Positions 1-9,059 are shown, counted from the stretch's first letter. The stretch is DNA of 64,000 bases from Halogranum gelatinilyticum (GCF_900103715.1 NZ_FNHL01000006.1:1-64000); one strand, 5' to 3'. Made by a program: numbers and translations. The notes: generated by a model from the sequence alone, not told the origin.

Positions 1-116
1 ATGCTACCACGCAAGAGACGCTTGGAACGTATGCGTCTTGAAACCTTAGGGCCGCGCTCGGCCTGAAATCCCATGGTGGGATTCCCGCGACTTTAGGCGC
101 GGGAGGAGGTCAATGT
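1..116 (+). mobile_element. right-end remnant of an IS1341-type (IS200/IS605) element
   Basis: The first bases contain the stem CCCGCG (87-92) and its complement CGCGGG (99-104) around an ACTTTAGG-like loop, followed by GGAGGAGGTCAA. I recognise this arrangement as the usual right end of haloarchaeal tnpB-only elements, where a GGAATCCC-stem-GGGGAGGATGTCAA pattern follows the tnpB stop. No intact tnpB is visible in the short piece upstream, so the gene itself lies outside the window or is lost. The recognition is from memory of family ends, not a search. Confidence 0.5.
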
Positions 117-221
117 GGCGTGGTCGTGGCCGTAGTCGTGGTTCTTCCGCTGGGGGTTCGTCCGCCGGATTCCCAACGAAGGCGTCGGTCGGATAGCCAA
201 ATTGTTTAAGCACATCGGTTA

Positions 222-239
222 AGTCGGTCTAAACCGACT
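222..239. promoter_or_regulatory. perfect 7+7 bp palindrome upstream of the histidine kinase
   Basis: AGTCGGT and ACCGACT flank the spacer CTAA, 44 bp before the kinase start at 283. It could be an operator or a short hairpin in the leader. Nothing else in the window matches it well. Confidence 0.35.
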
Positions 240-282
240 GTTTGGTCGTGATTCGGTCGTTTGAGACGGACGAAGGGTTCGT

Positions 283-2760
283 ATGGTCAGAGTGACGGTC
301 TCTTTCGTGGCCGAAGGTGTGCCTGCTGCCATCGACAACAGCCCCGACTCGGAGGCGGTTACCGTGGTCGAGGTGGCCGACGCTACCGCGGTCGACGTCG
401 CCGCGACGGACTGTGTCGTCTGTCGTATCGGGGCGGACTGGCAACAGACAGCGGCCGCGCTGAGAGTACTCGACCCGGCGATGCCACTCGTTCTCACCGG
501 TGAGGCGGACCCACGGGCTGGCGCGCTCGCCTCCCGACTCGGCGTCGAGTACGCACCGTACGAGGCCTTCACCGACATTGACGAGACCGTCTGGTCGCGG
601 ATCGTCGACATCGCGAACGCGTCTTCTACCGTCACCACGCCGATGGAGAATACCCAGGACACTGTCGCCAGTTCGGTGGAGAGTGTTCACGACGCCACCG
701 AGTCGGTCACCCACGCGGTGGCAACCGCTCACGACTCTGTCGACACGGACGCCACTCCCCGTTCGGTCACGTCGGCGACGTCATCCACGTCGGCCACCCC
801 ATCTACATCGCCCACGTCGTCCACATCATCCACGTCATCTACGTCATCCACATGGCCCACCTCCTCCACGCCATCCACGTCGTCCACGGAAGATCCACCT
901 CGTTCGGACAGTCCACCCGAGAATCAGGCTGCTCGTGAGCGAACGCGCCGGGAGGACGCTCTGAAGGAGCTGTTGTCGACGACACGCGAGCTGATGATGC
1001 CGAGCAACGCGCAGAATATCCCGTCCATCGTCGCCCAAGCCGCGGCGGACGTCCTCGGGTTGGAGTTCGGACTCGTGCGTCGCTACGACCCGGATGGTGA
1101 CCGCTTGATTCCGGCTGGTGCGAGCGACGCCGTCCACGAGAAGATGGTGGCTCGACCGGTGTACGACAGCGACGAGGGGATGCCAGGCAAAGCGTTTCAG
1201 CGGGGTGAACCGGTCGAATACGAGGGTGACGAGCCACAGCTTCCGGACGGTGACCCGGCGGCGCGAATCGTCCCGCTCGGTGACCACGGGACGTTGACTG
1301 TCGGAACGGCCGACCGCCAGCGACTGACCGAAACCGACCGGCTGTTGATTTCGTTGCTCGCGACCAGTGCCACGGCTGCGTTCGACCGGGCGGCGCGGAT
1401 CGAGCAACTGGAGACCTACCGCGCGATCCACGAGAACGTCAAAGAACGAATCTACGTGCTGGACAAACACGGGCGGATTCGCATGACGACGGACTCGCTG
1501 ACCGACGAAGTGGGCTACTCGTCGGACGAGGTCATCGGCCGTCCTGTCACCGACTTCCTGCCGGACGATGCCGTCGAAACGGGTCAACAGCTCTTGGAAG
1601 CCCTCGAAAACGACCATCCCGACGCGAGCCGGACGCTGGAAACGAGACTTCTCACTCGCGACGGAGGCGAGATTCCGGTCGAGATCGAGATCTCGTTGCT
1701 CCCCGACGACGGCGACTACGCGGAGAGTGTCGGTGTGGTTCGGAATCTGACTGCGTTGGAGGCCGAGCGCGCCCGCTTTCAGAGCCTGTTCGACCGTTCG
1801 CCCGACGCCATCGTCGATACGCTCTTCACTGAAGAGGGCCCGGTCGTTCGCGAAGTCAACCACGCCTTCGAAGAGACGTTCGGCGTCGAGGGCGACCGGA
1901 TTCGCGGCGAGGTCGTCGACGACCATATCGTCCCCGACGGTGTCGACGACGAGGTGACCGGGTTCGGTCCCGACATGGACGAGCAACTCACCGACGCCAT
2001 CGAGGTCCAGCGGTCGACGGCCGACGGCATCGGGACCTTTCTGTTCCGCGGAGTCACGTACAAACGCACCGCCGAGGGAGCGCGTGCCTTCGGCGTCTAC
2101 ACTGACATCACCGACCGAAAGGCCGACGAACGGTTCATCAAGATGCTCAACCGGGTGCTTCGGCACAACCTCCGAAACGCCGTCAACATCGTCGTCGGCA
2201 ACCTCCGTCTCTTGGAGTCGTCAGTCGATGGCGACACCGAAACGTACGCCGAGCGGGCACTGTCCGGTGCAGAGCGAATCTCGGAACTCCCCGAACAGGT
2301 CAAACACATCGAGCGAGCGTACCAGACCGACGCTACAGCGTTCGAAACCGCTGACCTCGCCCAACTGGTCGAACCCGCTGTCGACCGCGCACGACGGAAG
2401 AACCCCGATGCGTGTGTGACAGCCGACGTCCCGGACGTGCGTGTCCGGGGCGACGCGCTCCTCGAGACCGCCCTCGACGAGTTGCTCGAGAACGCCGTCA
2501 CACACGCCGGAGCTGAACCTACCGTCACCGTCTCGACACACGTCGCCGACGACACCGTCACGCTCCGCGTCTCCGACGACGGTCCGGGGATTCCACAGCT
2601 CGAGCGCGACGTCATCACCGGCTACACGGACATCACACAGCTCACCCACAGCCGAGGGCTGGGGCTGTGGGTCGCGTACTACACCGTCACCTCTCTCGGT
2701 GGCTCGTTCTCCTTCGACGACCCCGCAACCGTCGTCTTGGAACTCCCGCGTGAGGAATGA
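283..2760 (+). CDS. multi-domain sensor histidine kinase (REC-like, GAF, 2 PAS, HisKA, HATPase)
   Basis: Cytoplasmic sensor kinase of 825 residues without a membrane segment. In order: a degenerate receiver-like domain (about 1-110), a Ser/Thr-rich low-complexity linker (about 150-215), a GAF domain (about 225-385), two PAS domains (about 390-500 and 505-615), a dimerisation/phosphoacceptor helix with His628 in the haloarchaeal RHNLRN motif, and a HATPase domain (about 710-825) with N box ELLENAVTHA, G1 DDGPGIP and G2 SRGLGLW. It should autophosphorylate on His628 and pass phosphate to a separate receiver; no response regulator is adjacent. The linker is coded by a reiterated tcatccacg-like 9-mer (about 780-890), suggesting slippage expansion. 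The input signal cannot be read from sequence. Confidence 0.9.
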   Translation: MVRVTVSFVAEGVPAAIDNSPDSEAVTVVEVADATAVDVAATDCVVCRIGADWQQTAAALRVLDPAMPLVLTGEADPRAGALASRLGVEYAPYEAFTDIDETVWSRIVDIANASSTVTTPMENTQDTVASSVESVHDATESVTHAVATAHDSVDTDATPRSVTSATSSTSATPSTSPTSSTSSTSSTSSTWPTSSTPSTSSTEDPPRSDSPPENQAARERTRREDALKELLSTTRELMMPSNAQNIPSIVAQAAADVLGLEFGLVRRYDPDGDRLIPAGASDAVHEKMVARPVYDSDEGMPGKAFQRGEPVEYEGDEPQLPDGDPAARIVPLGDHGTLTVGTADRQRLTETDRLLISLLATSATAAFDRAARIEQLETYRAIHENVKERIYVLDKHGRIRMTTDSLTDEVGYSSDEVIGRPVTDFLPDDAVETGQQLLEALENDHPDASRTLETRLLTRDGGEIPVEIEISLLPDDGDYAESVGVVRNLTALEAERARFQSLFDRSPDAIVDTLFTEEGPVVREVNHAFEETFGVEGDRIRGEVVDDHIVPDGVDDEVTGFGPDMDEQLTDAIEVQRSTADGIGTFLFRGVTYKRTAEGARAFGVYTDITDRKADERFIKMLNRVLRHNLRNAVNIVVGNLRLLESSVDGDTETYAERALSGAERISELPEQVKHIERAYQTDATAFETADLAQLVEPAVDRARRKNPDACVTADVPDVRVRGDALLETALDELLENAVTHAGAEPTVTVSTHVADDTVTLRVSDDGPGIPQLERDVITGYTDITQLTHSRGLGLWVAYYTVTSLGGSFSFDDPATVVLELPREE

Positions 2761-2924
2761 GAACACGGTGATGGATGAGGGTCGAGTGAACTGGGGGTGA
2801 GAACACGGTGGTTGGCGAGAGTTGAGTGTGGTAGGGTGGTTACGAGAGTGTGGACTGAACCGAGTGTGTGAAACGCTCTGGGGCACCGGTAGCTATACTG
2901 TTGGCTATCGTACAGTACGGACGT

Positions 2925-4355
2925 ATGAGTCGTACCGGAGACCGGCCGAACGCTCGCGGCGACGGCGGCGGCGAGCAGTTACTGGACGCCCCCGTGGAGA
3001 CGACAGACGAGGTGACCATCTACGAGGAGGCAGTCGAACTCGAACGCACGATTGACCTCACTGGTGGTCTCGCCATCGGGGTCGGGACGATGGTCGGTGC
3101 GGGTATCTTCGTCTTTCCGGGTCTCGCCGCCGGGCGTGCCGGACCGGCCGCCGCCCTCTCGTTCGCACTCGGGGCCGTCGTGGCCCTGTTGGTCGCGCTC
3201 CCGACCTCGGAGCTCGCGACGGCGATGCCACAGAGCGGCGGCGGCTACTACTTCATCTCCCGCGGGATGGGCAACCCATACGGCGCGGTCGTCGGACTGA
3301 GCCTCTGGCTCGGGCTGATCTTTGCCTCCGCGTTCTACCTCGTCGGCTTCGGGCAGTACGCCGCCGCCGTCCTCGCCGAGGTCGGCGTCGAACTCGGGTC
3401 GGCAGCGGTCGCCACGTCGCTGGCGGTCCTCGTCGGCATCGCGTTGACGGCTGCGAGTATCGTCGGCACCGAGAACACGACGAAACTCCAGAATACCATC
3501 GTCACGCTCTTGCTCGGGATTCTCACGGTCTTTCTCGCGTACGGCGGTCTCGACGCCCTCGGCCTCTTCGGTCGGCAGACTGTCCCCGAAACGTTCGCTC
3601 CGTTCGGGTTCGTCCCGGTTCTGACGACGGCCGCGTTCGTGTTCACGGCGTATCTCGGCTTCGCGCAGGTCGCGACCGTCGCTGGCGACATCAAGAAGCC
3701 GGGGCGTAATCTCCCGCTCGCCATGGTCGGCTCGGTCCTCGTGGTGGCTGTCCTCAACGTTACGACCGTCCTCGTCGCCACCAGCGCGTTCGGCAGCGGT
3801 CGGCTCGCGACGTTCGGCGAGACCGCACTCGTCGAGGTCGCACGAAGCTTCGCCGGTGAGACCGGTGCTGTCATCATCCTCTTCGCCGGTCTCCTGGCGA
3901 CCGTCTCGAGTGCGAACGCCTCGATACTGAGCTCGTCGCGTGCACTGTACGCACTCAGCCGTGACGCGGTCGTCCCCGCGCGTGCAGGGACACTCAACAG
4001 GAAGTACAGCACACCGCACGTCGCACTCGCGCTCGCTGGCGGTCCCGTGGTGTTTCTGGTCGTCCTCGGACGCGTCGAGGTCCTCGCCGAGGTCGCTTCG
4101 TTCCTCCATCTCCTGATGTACGGACTGATGTGTGTCACGCTCGTCGTCCTCCGACGGCGAGACCCCGAGTGGTACGATCCCGACTTCCGTATTCCAGGCT
4201 ATCCCACACTGCCGGTGGTCGGGGCACTCGCGAGCTTCGGCCTGCTCGTGTTCATGCAGCCACTGTCGCAGGCGGTCAGCCTCGCGATACTGCTCGGGGC
4301 CGCGGTGTGGTACCGGCTCTACGCACCGTCTGTCGAGCTGAAAGGGGTGCTGTGA
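2925..4355 (+). CDS. APC-superfamily amino acid permease
   Basis: Integral membrane protein of 476 residues with about 12 hydrophobic segments. The first segment carries the family's [15 protein letters not shown] helix-breaking motif, which lines the substrate site in APC transporters. It probably imports amino acids or related amines by H+ or Na+ coupling; the substrate is not readable. I chose the ATG at 2925 because the longer reading from 2868 adds a non-conserved stretch before an acidic, Asn/Gly-rich tail typical of haloarchaeal APC proteins. The stop is 2 nt before the UspA-like gene, so the two are very likely co-transcribed; permease plus UspA pairs are common in haloarchaea. Confidence 0.88.
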   Translation: MSRTGDRPNARGDGGGEQLLDAPVETTDEVTIYEEAVELERTIDLTGGLAIGVGTMVGAGIFVFPGLAAGRAGPAAALSFALGAVVALLVALPTSELATAMPQSGGGYYFISRGMGNPYGAVVGLSLWLGLIFASAFYLVGFGQYAAAVLAEVGVELGSAAVATSLAVLVGIALTAASIVGTENTTKLQNTIVTLLLGILTVFLAYGGLDALGLFGRQTVPETFAPFGFVPVLTTAAFVFTAYLGFAQVATVAGDIKKPGRNLPLAMVGSVLVVAVLNVTTVLVATSAFGSGRLATFGETALVEVARSFAGETGAVIILFAGLLATVSSANASILSSSRALYALSRDAVVPARAGTLNRKYSTPHVALALAGGPVVFLVVLGRVEVLAEVASFLHLLMYGLMCVTLVVLRRRDPEWYDPDFRIPGYPTLPVVGALASFGLLVFMQPLSQAVSLAILLGAAVWYRLYAPSVELKGVL

Positions 4356-4357
4356 GG

Positions 4358-5152
4358 ATGACCGACGCCCCATCTGACCGCGCAGCCGACATGACGGTCC
4401 TCGTCCCGGTCCGGATTCTCGAAGGCCAACAGATACCGGCGGCACTCATCGACGTCCTCGTCTCGACGCCGGTCGTCCTCCTCGGCTATCATCCGATTCC
4501 CGAACAGACGGCTCCCGAGCAGGCGCGGACCGCCTTCGGCGAGCAGGCACGGGCGGAACTCGACCAGTTGGCGCAGGCGTTTACCGACGCCGGTGGCAGC
4601 GTCGAGACCCGACTCGTGTTCACTCACGACCCGACACAGACGTTCGAGCGCGTCGCCGCCGACGAGGCCGCCGACGCCGTGCTCCTGCTCAACCCCGCAC
4701 CGAGCGTCGACCGCATCCTCGTCGCACTCAGCGAGGGTATCAACACCGAGCGAATCACCCGTCTCGTCGCGCTGTTGGCCGGATACTCCGACCGCAGCGT
4801 CACGCTGTTTCACGCGGCAGCGACCGAGGAGGACCGCGAGCGCGGCGAACAACTGCTCGACACCGCGACCGACCTCCTCGTCGAGCGGGGTGTCCCGCCC
4901 GGAGCGATCACACGCGACGTGACCGTCAGCGACGCACCCGTCCAAGCCATCGTCGACGCGGCCGCGGGCACCGATCTCGTCGTCCTCGGCGAGAGCCGTC
5001 CGTCGGTCCGCGAGCTCATCTTCGGCGAACCCTCCGAGCGTGTTGCGGGCCACTCGCTCGCACCGATTCTCGTCGTCCGGCGGCTGCCTGCACTCGACGC
5101 TGAGAGCGACGTCACGGCAGCAAGTGACACACCGGACGGAGACGACGCCTGA
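4358..5152 (+). CDS. UspA-type universal stress protein, tandem domains
   Basis: 264 residues; the ATG at 4358 follows the permease stop by 2 nt. The C-terminal half (about 135-250) is a canonical USP fold with the nucleotide-binding loop VVLGES...FGEPSERVAGHS followed by the final strand PILVVRR. The N-terminal half (about 12-130) resembles a second, degenerate USP domain without a clear G-2x-G-9x-G loop. It probably binds ATP or AMP and tunes the linked APC permease, as is inferred for other permease-UspA operons. The last 25 residues are acidic and disordered. Confidence 0.85.
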   Translation: MTDAPSDRAADMTVLVPVRILEGQQIPAALIDVLVSTPVVLLGYHPIPEQTAPEQARTAFGEQARAELDQLAQAFTDAGGSVETRLVFTHDPTQTFERVAADEAADAVLLLNPAPSVDRILVALSEGINTERITRLVALLAGYSDRSVTLFHAAATEEDRERGEQLLDTATDLLVERGVPPGAITRDVTVSDAPVQAIVDAAAGTDLVVLGESRPSVRELIFGEPSERVAGHSLAPILVVRRLPALDAESDVTAASDTPDGDDA

Positions 5153-5231
5153 GACGCCGCTTCTGCCACTCGATTCTCTCGCTGTGGGAACTGGCGAACC
5201 GGTTATTCGACTCGTCGTCGAATATTCGTGT

Positions 5232-5723
5232 ATGACTGTCGACGAACTCACAGAGTACGACGTGGTACGGATGACAGCCGAGGAGATGCAGGGATTCCTG
5301 TCGAGTCACAGCGTCGGCGTGCTGGGGCTACCGACGGAGGGGGCACCGAGCCTCCGGCCCATGTCGTTTTGGTTCGACGGGGGGTCGACGCTCTACTTGC
5401 TCTACATCCTCGGCGAGGGCAGCCGGAAGGCCGACCTGAGCGACCGGGCGGACGTCGCTCGCTTCCTGGTCTACAGTGCCGAGACGATGTTCAACTGGCG
5501 GAGCGTCCTCCTCACCGGGACGGTCGACCCTGTTCCCGAAAGCGAGTGGGACGAGCTGCAGGCTGCCGTCGAGGAGGCGTGGCGACCCGACGTGTTCCGG
5601 CAGGCTATCACCGACGACAACGTCCGACTCTACGGGTTCGAGATCGCAGACCAGACCGGTCTCAAGTCCGCGGGACTGCCGCCCGCGTTCGAGAAAGGAG
5701 CAACTGACGACGGCGGCAAGTGA
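5232..5723 (+). CDS. pyridoxamine 5'-phosphate oxidase family (FMN-binding split-barrel) protein
   Basis: 163 residues from the ATG at 5232. It contains the split-barrel pattern: an N-terminal helix (MTAEEMQGFLSSH), strand-turn PTEGAPSLRPMSFWFDGG, and the mid-barrel segment GSRKADLSDRADVARFLVYS, which fits haloarchaeal nitroimidazole/PPOX-type flavoproteins. It may bind FMN or F420 and reduce or sequester a small substrate; no substrate can be assigned. A TATA-like element near 5203-5209, about 26 nt before the start, suggests its own leaderless transcript. Confidence 0.8.
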   Translation: MTVDELTEYDVVRMTAEEMQGFLSSHSVGVLGLPTEGAPSLRPMSFWFDGGSTLYLLYILGEGSRKADLSDRADVARFLVYSAETMFNWRSVLLTGTVDPVPESEWDELQAAVEEAWRPDVFRQAITDDNVRLYGFEIADQTGLKSAGLPPAFEKGATDDGGK

Positions 5724-5907
5724 ACGACACGATCCACATAGTTTGTCGGCCACGTCACGGGTTCGTGACAGCTGCTGACCGTCATCGACCCTTGCCGACC
5801 GACGCGTCACCTCGAGCTGTTGCCGACCGTTGTCAACCGCTGCAGACCGCTGCGTCGCTTCGGTTCGTGGCTGGTATTGTTCGCGGTTGTCCCTCTTTTA
5901 CACACTA

Positions 5908-5915
5908 TTATATGC
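5908..5915 (+). promoter_or_regulatory. TATA element of the YgaP-like gene
   Basis: TTATATGC is centred about 26 nt before the ATG at 5937, the spacing of a leaderless haloarchaeal promoter. Confidence 0.45.
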
Positions 5916-5936
5916 TTGCGGCCCTTCCAGACAGTC

Positions 5937-6146
5937 ATGGAAGCAAACGTCGGCTCCACGGACAAGACAGTTCGAATCCTCGTTGGCGCGGGTGCCGGTA
6001 TCGCGTCGCTCGCAGTGCTCGCTGGTGCCGTGTCACTCCCGAGCGTCGCATCGCTCCTGCTCGGTGTCGTCGCCGTCCTCCTGCTCGGAACCGCGTTCAC
6101 CAGCAAGTGCGCGCTCTACTCGGCACTCGGTATCAGCACGCGCTGA
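5937..6146 (+). CDS. YgaP-like inner-membrane domain protein (DUF2892)
   Basis: Small membrane protein of 69 residues with two transmembrane helices (about 9-30 and 33-52). The pattern NVGSTDKTVRILVGAG at the start and FTSKCALYSALGIST at the end is typical of the stand-alone YgaP transmembrane domain, including the single conserved Cys. In bacteria this domain anchors rhodanese YgaP; here no rhodanese is attached. It is convergent with thioredoxin, which might share sulfur or redox chemistry (inference). I use the internal ATG at 5937 because the upstream extension is unlike the family and lies across the promoter. Confidence 0.8.
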   Translation: MEANVGSTDKTVRILVGAGAGIASLAVLAGAVSLPSVASLLLGVVAVLLLGTAFTSKCALYSALGISTR

Positions 6147-6229
6147 GATACGGTCCGCGTCCGGATCATCTCCTTCTCTCACTCTCTCACTCACGCCATC
6201 GCTCCCGCAAAAAGACCCGCGTCGCGCCG

Positions 6230-6649
6230 TTAGGCGTACTGACCGATCAGCGAAACCAACTGCTCCTTCTGTCGAACGCCGACCATCTGCTCGACTGGCT
6301 CGCCACCGGCGAACAGATACATCGTGGGCACACCTCGGACGTTGTATTGCTGGGCCAGCTGCTGGTGTGCGTCGACGTCGACCTTCGCCACGACGGCGTC
6401 CGTCTCGGCGGCGACGTCGGCGACGATGGGTTCGAGCATCTTACACGGGCCACACCAGTCGGCGTAGAAGTCGACGAGGACGGTCTCACCGCCCGCGACG
6501 AGCTCCTCGAACTGCTCGATACTCTCAACGTGGACCGGTTCACTGTGCCCCGCGCTACGTGCTTCGCCTTCTCCGTCCGCTCCTGTGGCATCTAACTGAG
6601 CACGAAGCTCGTCCATCTTCCGCTGTCTGATCTGGTCTCGTTCACTCAT
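6230..6649 (-). CDS. trxA: thioredoxin
   Basis: Cytosolic dithiol-disulfide oxidoreductase, 139 residues. The active site WCGPCK places the redox cysteines at 66 and 69; the cis-Pro loop is GVPTMYLF. A charged, haloarchaeal-type N-terminal extension (about 1-35) precedes the thioredoxin fold. Transcribed alone and convergent with the YgaP-like gene. An AT-rich stretch with the palindrome ACAATATTGT (6698-6707) lies upstream and probably holds its promoter. Confidence 0.95.
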   Translation of the reverse strand: MSERDQIRQRKMDELRAQLDATGADGEGEARSAGHSEPVHVESIEQFEELVAGGETVLVDFYADWCGPCKMLEPIVADVAAETDAVVAKVDVDAHQQLAQQYNVRGVPTMYLFAGGEPVEQMVGVRQKEQLVSLIGQYA

Positions 6650-6963
6650 CGGACACCGCTACGGTTCGCACAGCATTAACAGTTTTGCACAATAAAAACA
6701 ATATTGTCTACCGTACCCGTCGTTCGATGTCCGCACGCACTTCCAGCGGTGTCATCGGTGCCGGCCTCCGGTCATTGTCCGCCCCGAGGACAGACTCCAC
6801 GCACGACCCCCAGTGGCGGTGAACGGAAACGCTCTGTCCGAGGTCATCGCTCGGTAGTTGGGGTCCTGTGGGGTAGTCTTGTGAGAAAATACGGAACCCG
6901 TTCGCTCGGTGTCGGTGACTCCCCTGGAACTCTGCACGGACTCGGAGCGGATAGCCGACTTTA
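6650..6963. other. non-coding stretch between thioredoxin and the insertion sequence
   Basis: It holds the AT-rich thioredoxin promoter region (about 6680-6710). I see no supported gene in the remainder. Confidence 0.5.
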
Positions 6964-7136
6964 GCTGAAAGTAGGTGCTAAGCCCCCTTCCTCAACGAGC
7001 ACCGACCGAAGGGAAGGCGCGAGCAGGGAGGGGATACAGCGCCGCACAGTTCTCATACACAATTCGGTGGCAGGACTACAGACCCACGCAGTCGCAATGT
7101 TTTTGCAGTAGAGTAGCATTATATTGGCCGAACCTA

Positions 7137-7541
7137 ATGGAGTACGACCTCGACTCGGGAGCTCACTCGACGTATTCCCTGCACTACCACCTGATACTCA
7201 CCACGAAGTATCGGCGCGGAGTGCTAACCGAGGAGCGAACCCAATTCATTCACGAGGTCATCAGCGGGTTCACGGACAACTACGGTGTCGAACTGACGAA
7301 CCTCGACGGCGAGGACGACCACGTACACATCCTGTTCCGAGCGAAACCAACCACGGACCTCGTGAAGTTCATCAACACGGTCAAGGGCGCAACCGCCCGC
7401 CGTATCCGCAACGAGTACGCGGACGAACTGAAAACCGAACTGTGGGGCGACTCGTTCTGGAACGACTCGTACTGCCTAATCTCAACGGGGCAGGTGTCGC
7501 TGGATGTGCTGAAACAGTACGTCGAGAACCAACGCGAGTAG
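7137..7541 (+). CDS. tnpA: IS200/IS605 transposase TnpA (HUH/Y1)
   Basis: 134-residue single-strand transposase. The HUH motif is His62-Val-His64 in DHVHILF, and the nucleophile is probably Tyr128 in LKQYVENQ. It would cut and rejoin the hairpin ends of the element at a short target sequence. I chose the ATG at 7137 rather than 6975, because residues before it are unlike TnpA while EYDLDSGAHSTYSLHYHLI is the conserved family start. Length and motifs are intact, so it is probably active. Confidence 0.93.
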   Translation: MEYDLDSGAHSTYSLHYHLILTTKYRRGVLTEERTQFIHEVISGFTDNYGVELTNLDGEDDHVHILFRAKPTTDLVKFINTVKGATARRIRNEYADELKTELWGDSFWNDSYCLISTGQVSLDVLKQYVENQRE

Positions 7542-7542
7542 A

Positions 7543-8784
7543 ATGTACTACGCCTACAAGTACCGTCTCAAGCCGTCCGACGCCCATCGCGAGGAGTTGG
7601 ACCGCCACCGTGACATTTGTAGGCAACTGTACAACCACACGCGCTACCGCCTCAACGAGTACCAAGACGAACACGATGAACTGCCGTCCATGACCACCCT
7701 GCGGTCGGAACTGCCCGACCTCAAGAAGTGGTGGGATGGCCTCTCGGACGTGTACTCGAAGGTTCTCCAAACCGTCGTGGAACGCCTGTTCGACAACCTC
7801 AAAGGGCTCTCCAAGCTCAAGGAGAACGGCTACGCCGTCGGTCAACTCAAGTGGAAGCCGCCACGGGAGTTCCGCAGTTTCACGTACAGTCAATCTGGCT
7901 TCAAGCTCGACAAGAAGGGCGGTCAGACTGTCTTGTCGCTCTCGAAACTTGCGGACATACCGATCCGGCTCCACCGCTCCATCCCCGACGACGCGAAGCT
8001 CAAACAGGTCACGGTTAAGAAGGAACCGACGGGTGAGTGGTTCGCCACGTTCGGCGTCCAAATGGACCCTGAACCACCCGAACCGCCTGCAAACCCCGAG
8101 AAGTGCGTCGGTATCGACGTTGGGATTCTCAAGTATGCCCACGACACCGACGGCACGGCGGTCGGGTCGCTCGACCTCTCAGACGAACGCGACCGCTTGG
8201 AGCGCGAGCAACGGAAGCTCTCGCGCAAACAGCACGGGTCGAACAACTACGAGAAGCAACGGCGTCGAGTCGCAGAGTGTCACGCCGACCTCCGACGCAA
8301 GCGCCGTGACTTCTTGCACAAACTCTCGAACTACTACGCCCGGGAGTACGACCTCGTGGCGGTCGAAGACCTGAACGTGAAGGGGATGATGGAAAGTCCG
8401 TCGAACAGCCGCAACACGGCGTCTGCCGCGTGGCGAACGTTCCTCTCGTTGCTCGAATACAAGTGCGAGCGTGAAGGAACGCACTTCGTCGCGGTCAACC
8501 CGAGAGGGACGACCAAGGAATGCGCGTCATGCGGCGTTTCGACCGACAAGCCGTTGTGGGTCCGTGAACACTCCTGTCCCGCCTGCGGGTTTGAGGCGGA
8601 CAGGGACGCAAATGCGGCGTGGAATATTCTTTCTCGCGGTCTGCAAGAAGTAGGAGTGGGATACTCCGAATCAACGCCTGTGGAGACTGCGCTCCCTGTG
8701 GATGCACCCGTATCTGCAAAGCGCGTCGTGGAAGCAGGAAGCCCTACCCTCAAGGAGCGAACGGCGTCAGCCGTGAGCGAGTAG
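7543..8784 (+). CDS. tnpB: TnpB RNA-guided nuclease (IS1341/OrfB type)
   Basis: 413 residues, full length for the family. RuvC-like catalytic residues are visible: Asp192 in GIDVG, Glu275 in VAVEDLNVKG and Asp355 in DRDANAAWN. A zinc ribbon between them has CASC (about 327-330) and CPAC. TnpB proteins use an RNA made from the element's right end to cut donor or target DNA and favour retention of the element (established for bacterial TnpB). It starts 1 nt after tnpA, and its 3' end overlaps the presumed guide-RNA scaffold. All key residues are present, so it should be active. Confidence 0.93.
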   Translation: MYYAYKYRLKPSDAHREELDRHRDICRQLYNHTRYRLNEYQDEHDELPSMTTLRSELPDLKKWWDGLSDVYSKVLQTVVERLFDNLKGLSKLKENGYAVGQLKWKPPREFRSFTYSQSGFKLDKKGGQTVLSLSKLADIPIRLHRSIPDDAKLKQVTVKKEPTGEWFATFGVQMDPEPPEPPANPEKCVGIDVGILKYAHDTDGTAVGSLDLSDERDRLEREQRKLSRKQHGSNNYEKQRRRVAECHADLRRKRRDFLHKLSNYYAREYDLVAVEDLNVKGMMESPSNSRNTASAAWRTFLSLLEYKCEREGTHFVAVNPRGTTKECASCGVSTDKPLWVREHSCPACGFEADRDANAAWNILSRGLQEVGVGYSESTPVETALPVDAPVSAKRVVEAGSPTLKERTASAVSE

Positions 8785-8800
8785 GATCGGGTAGTTCACG
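8744..8800 (+). ncRNA. predicted omega/reRNA scaffold at the IS right end
   Basis: Outer arms CTACCC (8744-8749) and GGGTAG (8789-8794) enclose the perfect inner hairpin ACGGC-GTCA-GCCGT (8761-8774). It spans the last 40 nt of tnpB and the element end. In TnpB systems this region gives the guide scaffold, and overlapping sense RNAs of this kind are known in Halobacterium. The guide would start near 8800. Confidence 0.55.
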
Positions 8801-8825
8801 TGCGTCCGGACTGTAGCTTCCGGTA

Positions 8826-9059
8826 ATGGCTACCAGTGTCACCGTGGCGTGTGCGGACTGTCCGTACACCGAGGTGTACGACTCTCTGCGGGTCGCGCGG
8901 ACCGCACTCGACGAGCACGAGCAGGCAACGGGCCACCGGGTCGACTGGCAGATCGGCCGACTGTCGACGGGTGTCGAACGCGCCGGTTCCGATGCCGGTG
9001 TCTGCGGTCTCGACGACTGTAACCCCGAATCGCCGCTGGTGCACGACTGGGACGAGTAA
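8826..9059 (+). CDS. small Cys-containing haloarchaeal protein, function unknown
   Basis: 77 acidic residues with CADC near the N-terminus and a second pair (C...LDDC) near the C-terminus, which together could form a zinc site. The segment YDSLRVARTALDEHEQATGHRVDW resembles the C2H2/CxxC mini-proteins common in haloarchaeal genomes, but I cannot assign a role. It lies directly downstream of the IS end, so the element may have inserted just before its promoter. Confidence 0.65.
   Translation: MATSVTVACADCPYTEVYDSLRVARTALDEHEQATGHRVDWQIGRLSTGVERAGSDAGVCGLDDCNPESPLVHDWDE

Larger units (their letters stand above)
6964..8800 (+). mobile_element. IS200/IS605-family insertion sequence with tnpA and tnpB
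   Basis: A complete autonomous element: Y1 transposase (7137-7541) and RNA-guided nuclease TnpB (7543-8784), one base apart. The left end contains imperfect hairpin sequence (about 6975-7030, C-rich then G-rich arms); the right end carries the hairpin 8744-8794. Family elements move as single strands without target duplication, so exact borders cannot be fixed by direct repeats; the limits given are estimates. Confidence 0.8.

Noticed and set aside
780-890. Regular 9-bp repeats considered as a CRISPR-like or satellite array
   Set aside because: They are in frame within the kinase and code for a Ser/Thr linker; there are no unique spacers.
844-2166. Long minus-strand frames opposite the histidine kinase, and similar frames of 300-490 codons opposite other genes (e.g. 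2979-4445, 48951-50222)
   Set aside because: They are Arg/His/Val-rich mirrors of GC-rich acidic genes, without motifs or promoters; typical antisense shadows in haloarchaeal DNA.
5205-5223. ATTCGA-N7-TCGAAT before the PPOX-like gene, similar to the second IclR palindrome
   Set aside because: Spacing differs and it overlaps the likely TATA region; TTCGA words are common in this DNA.
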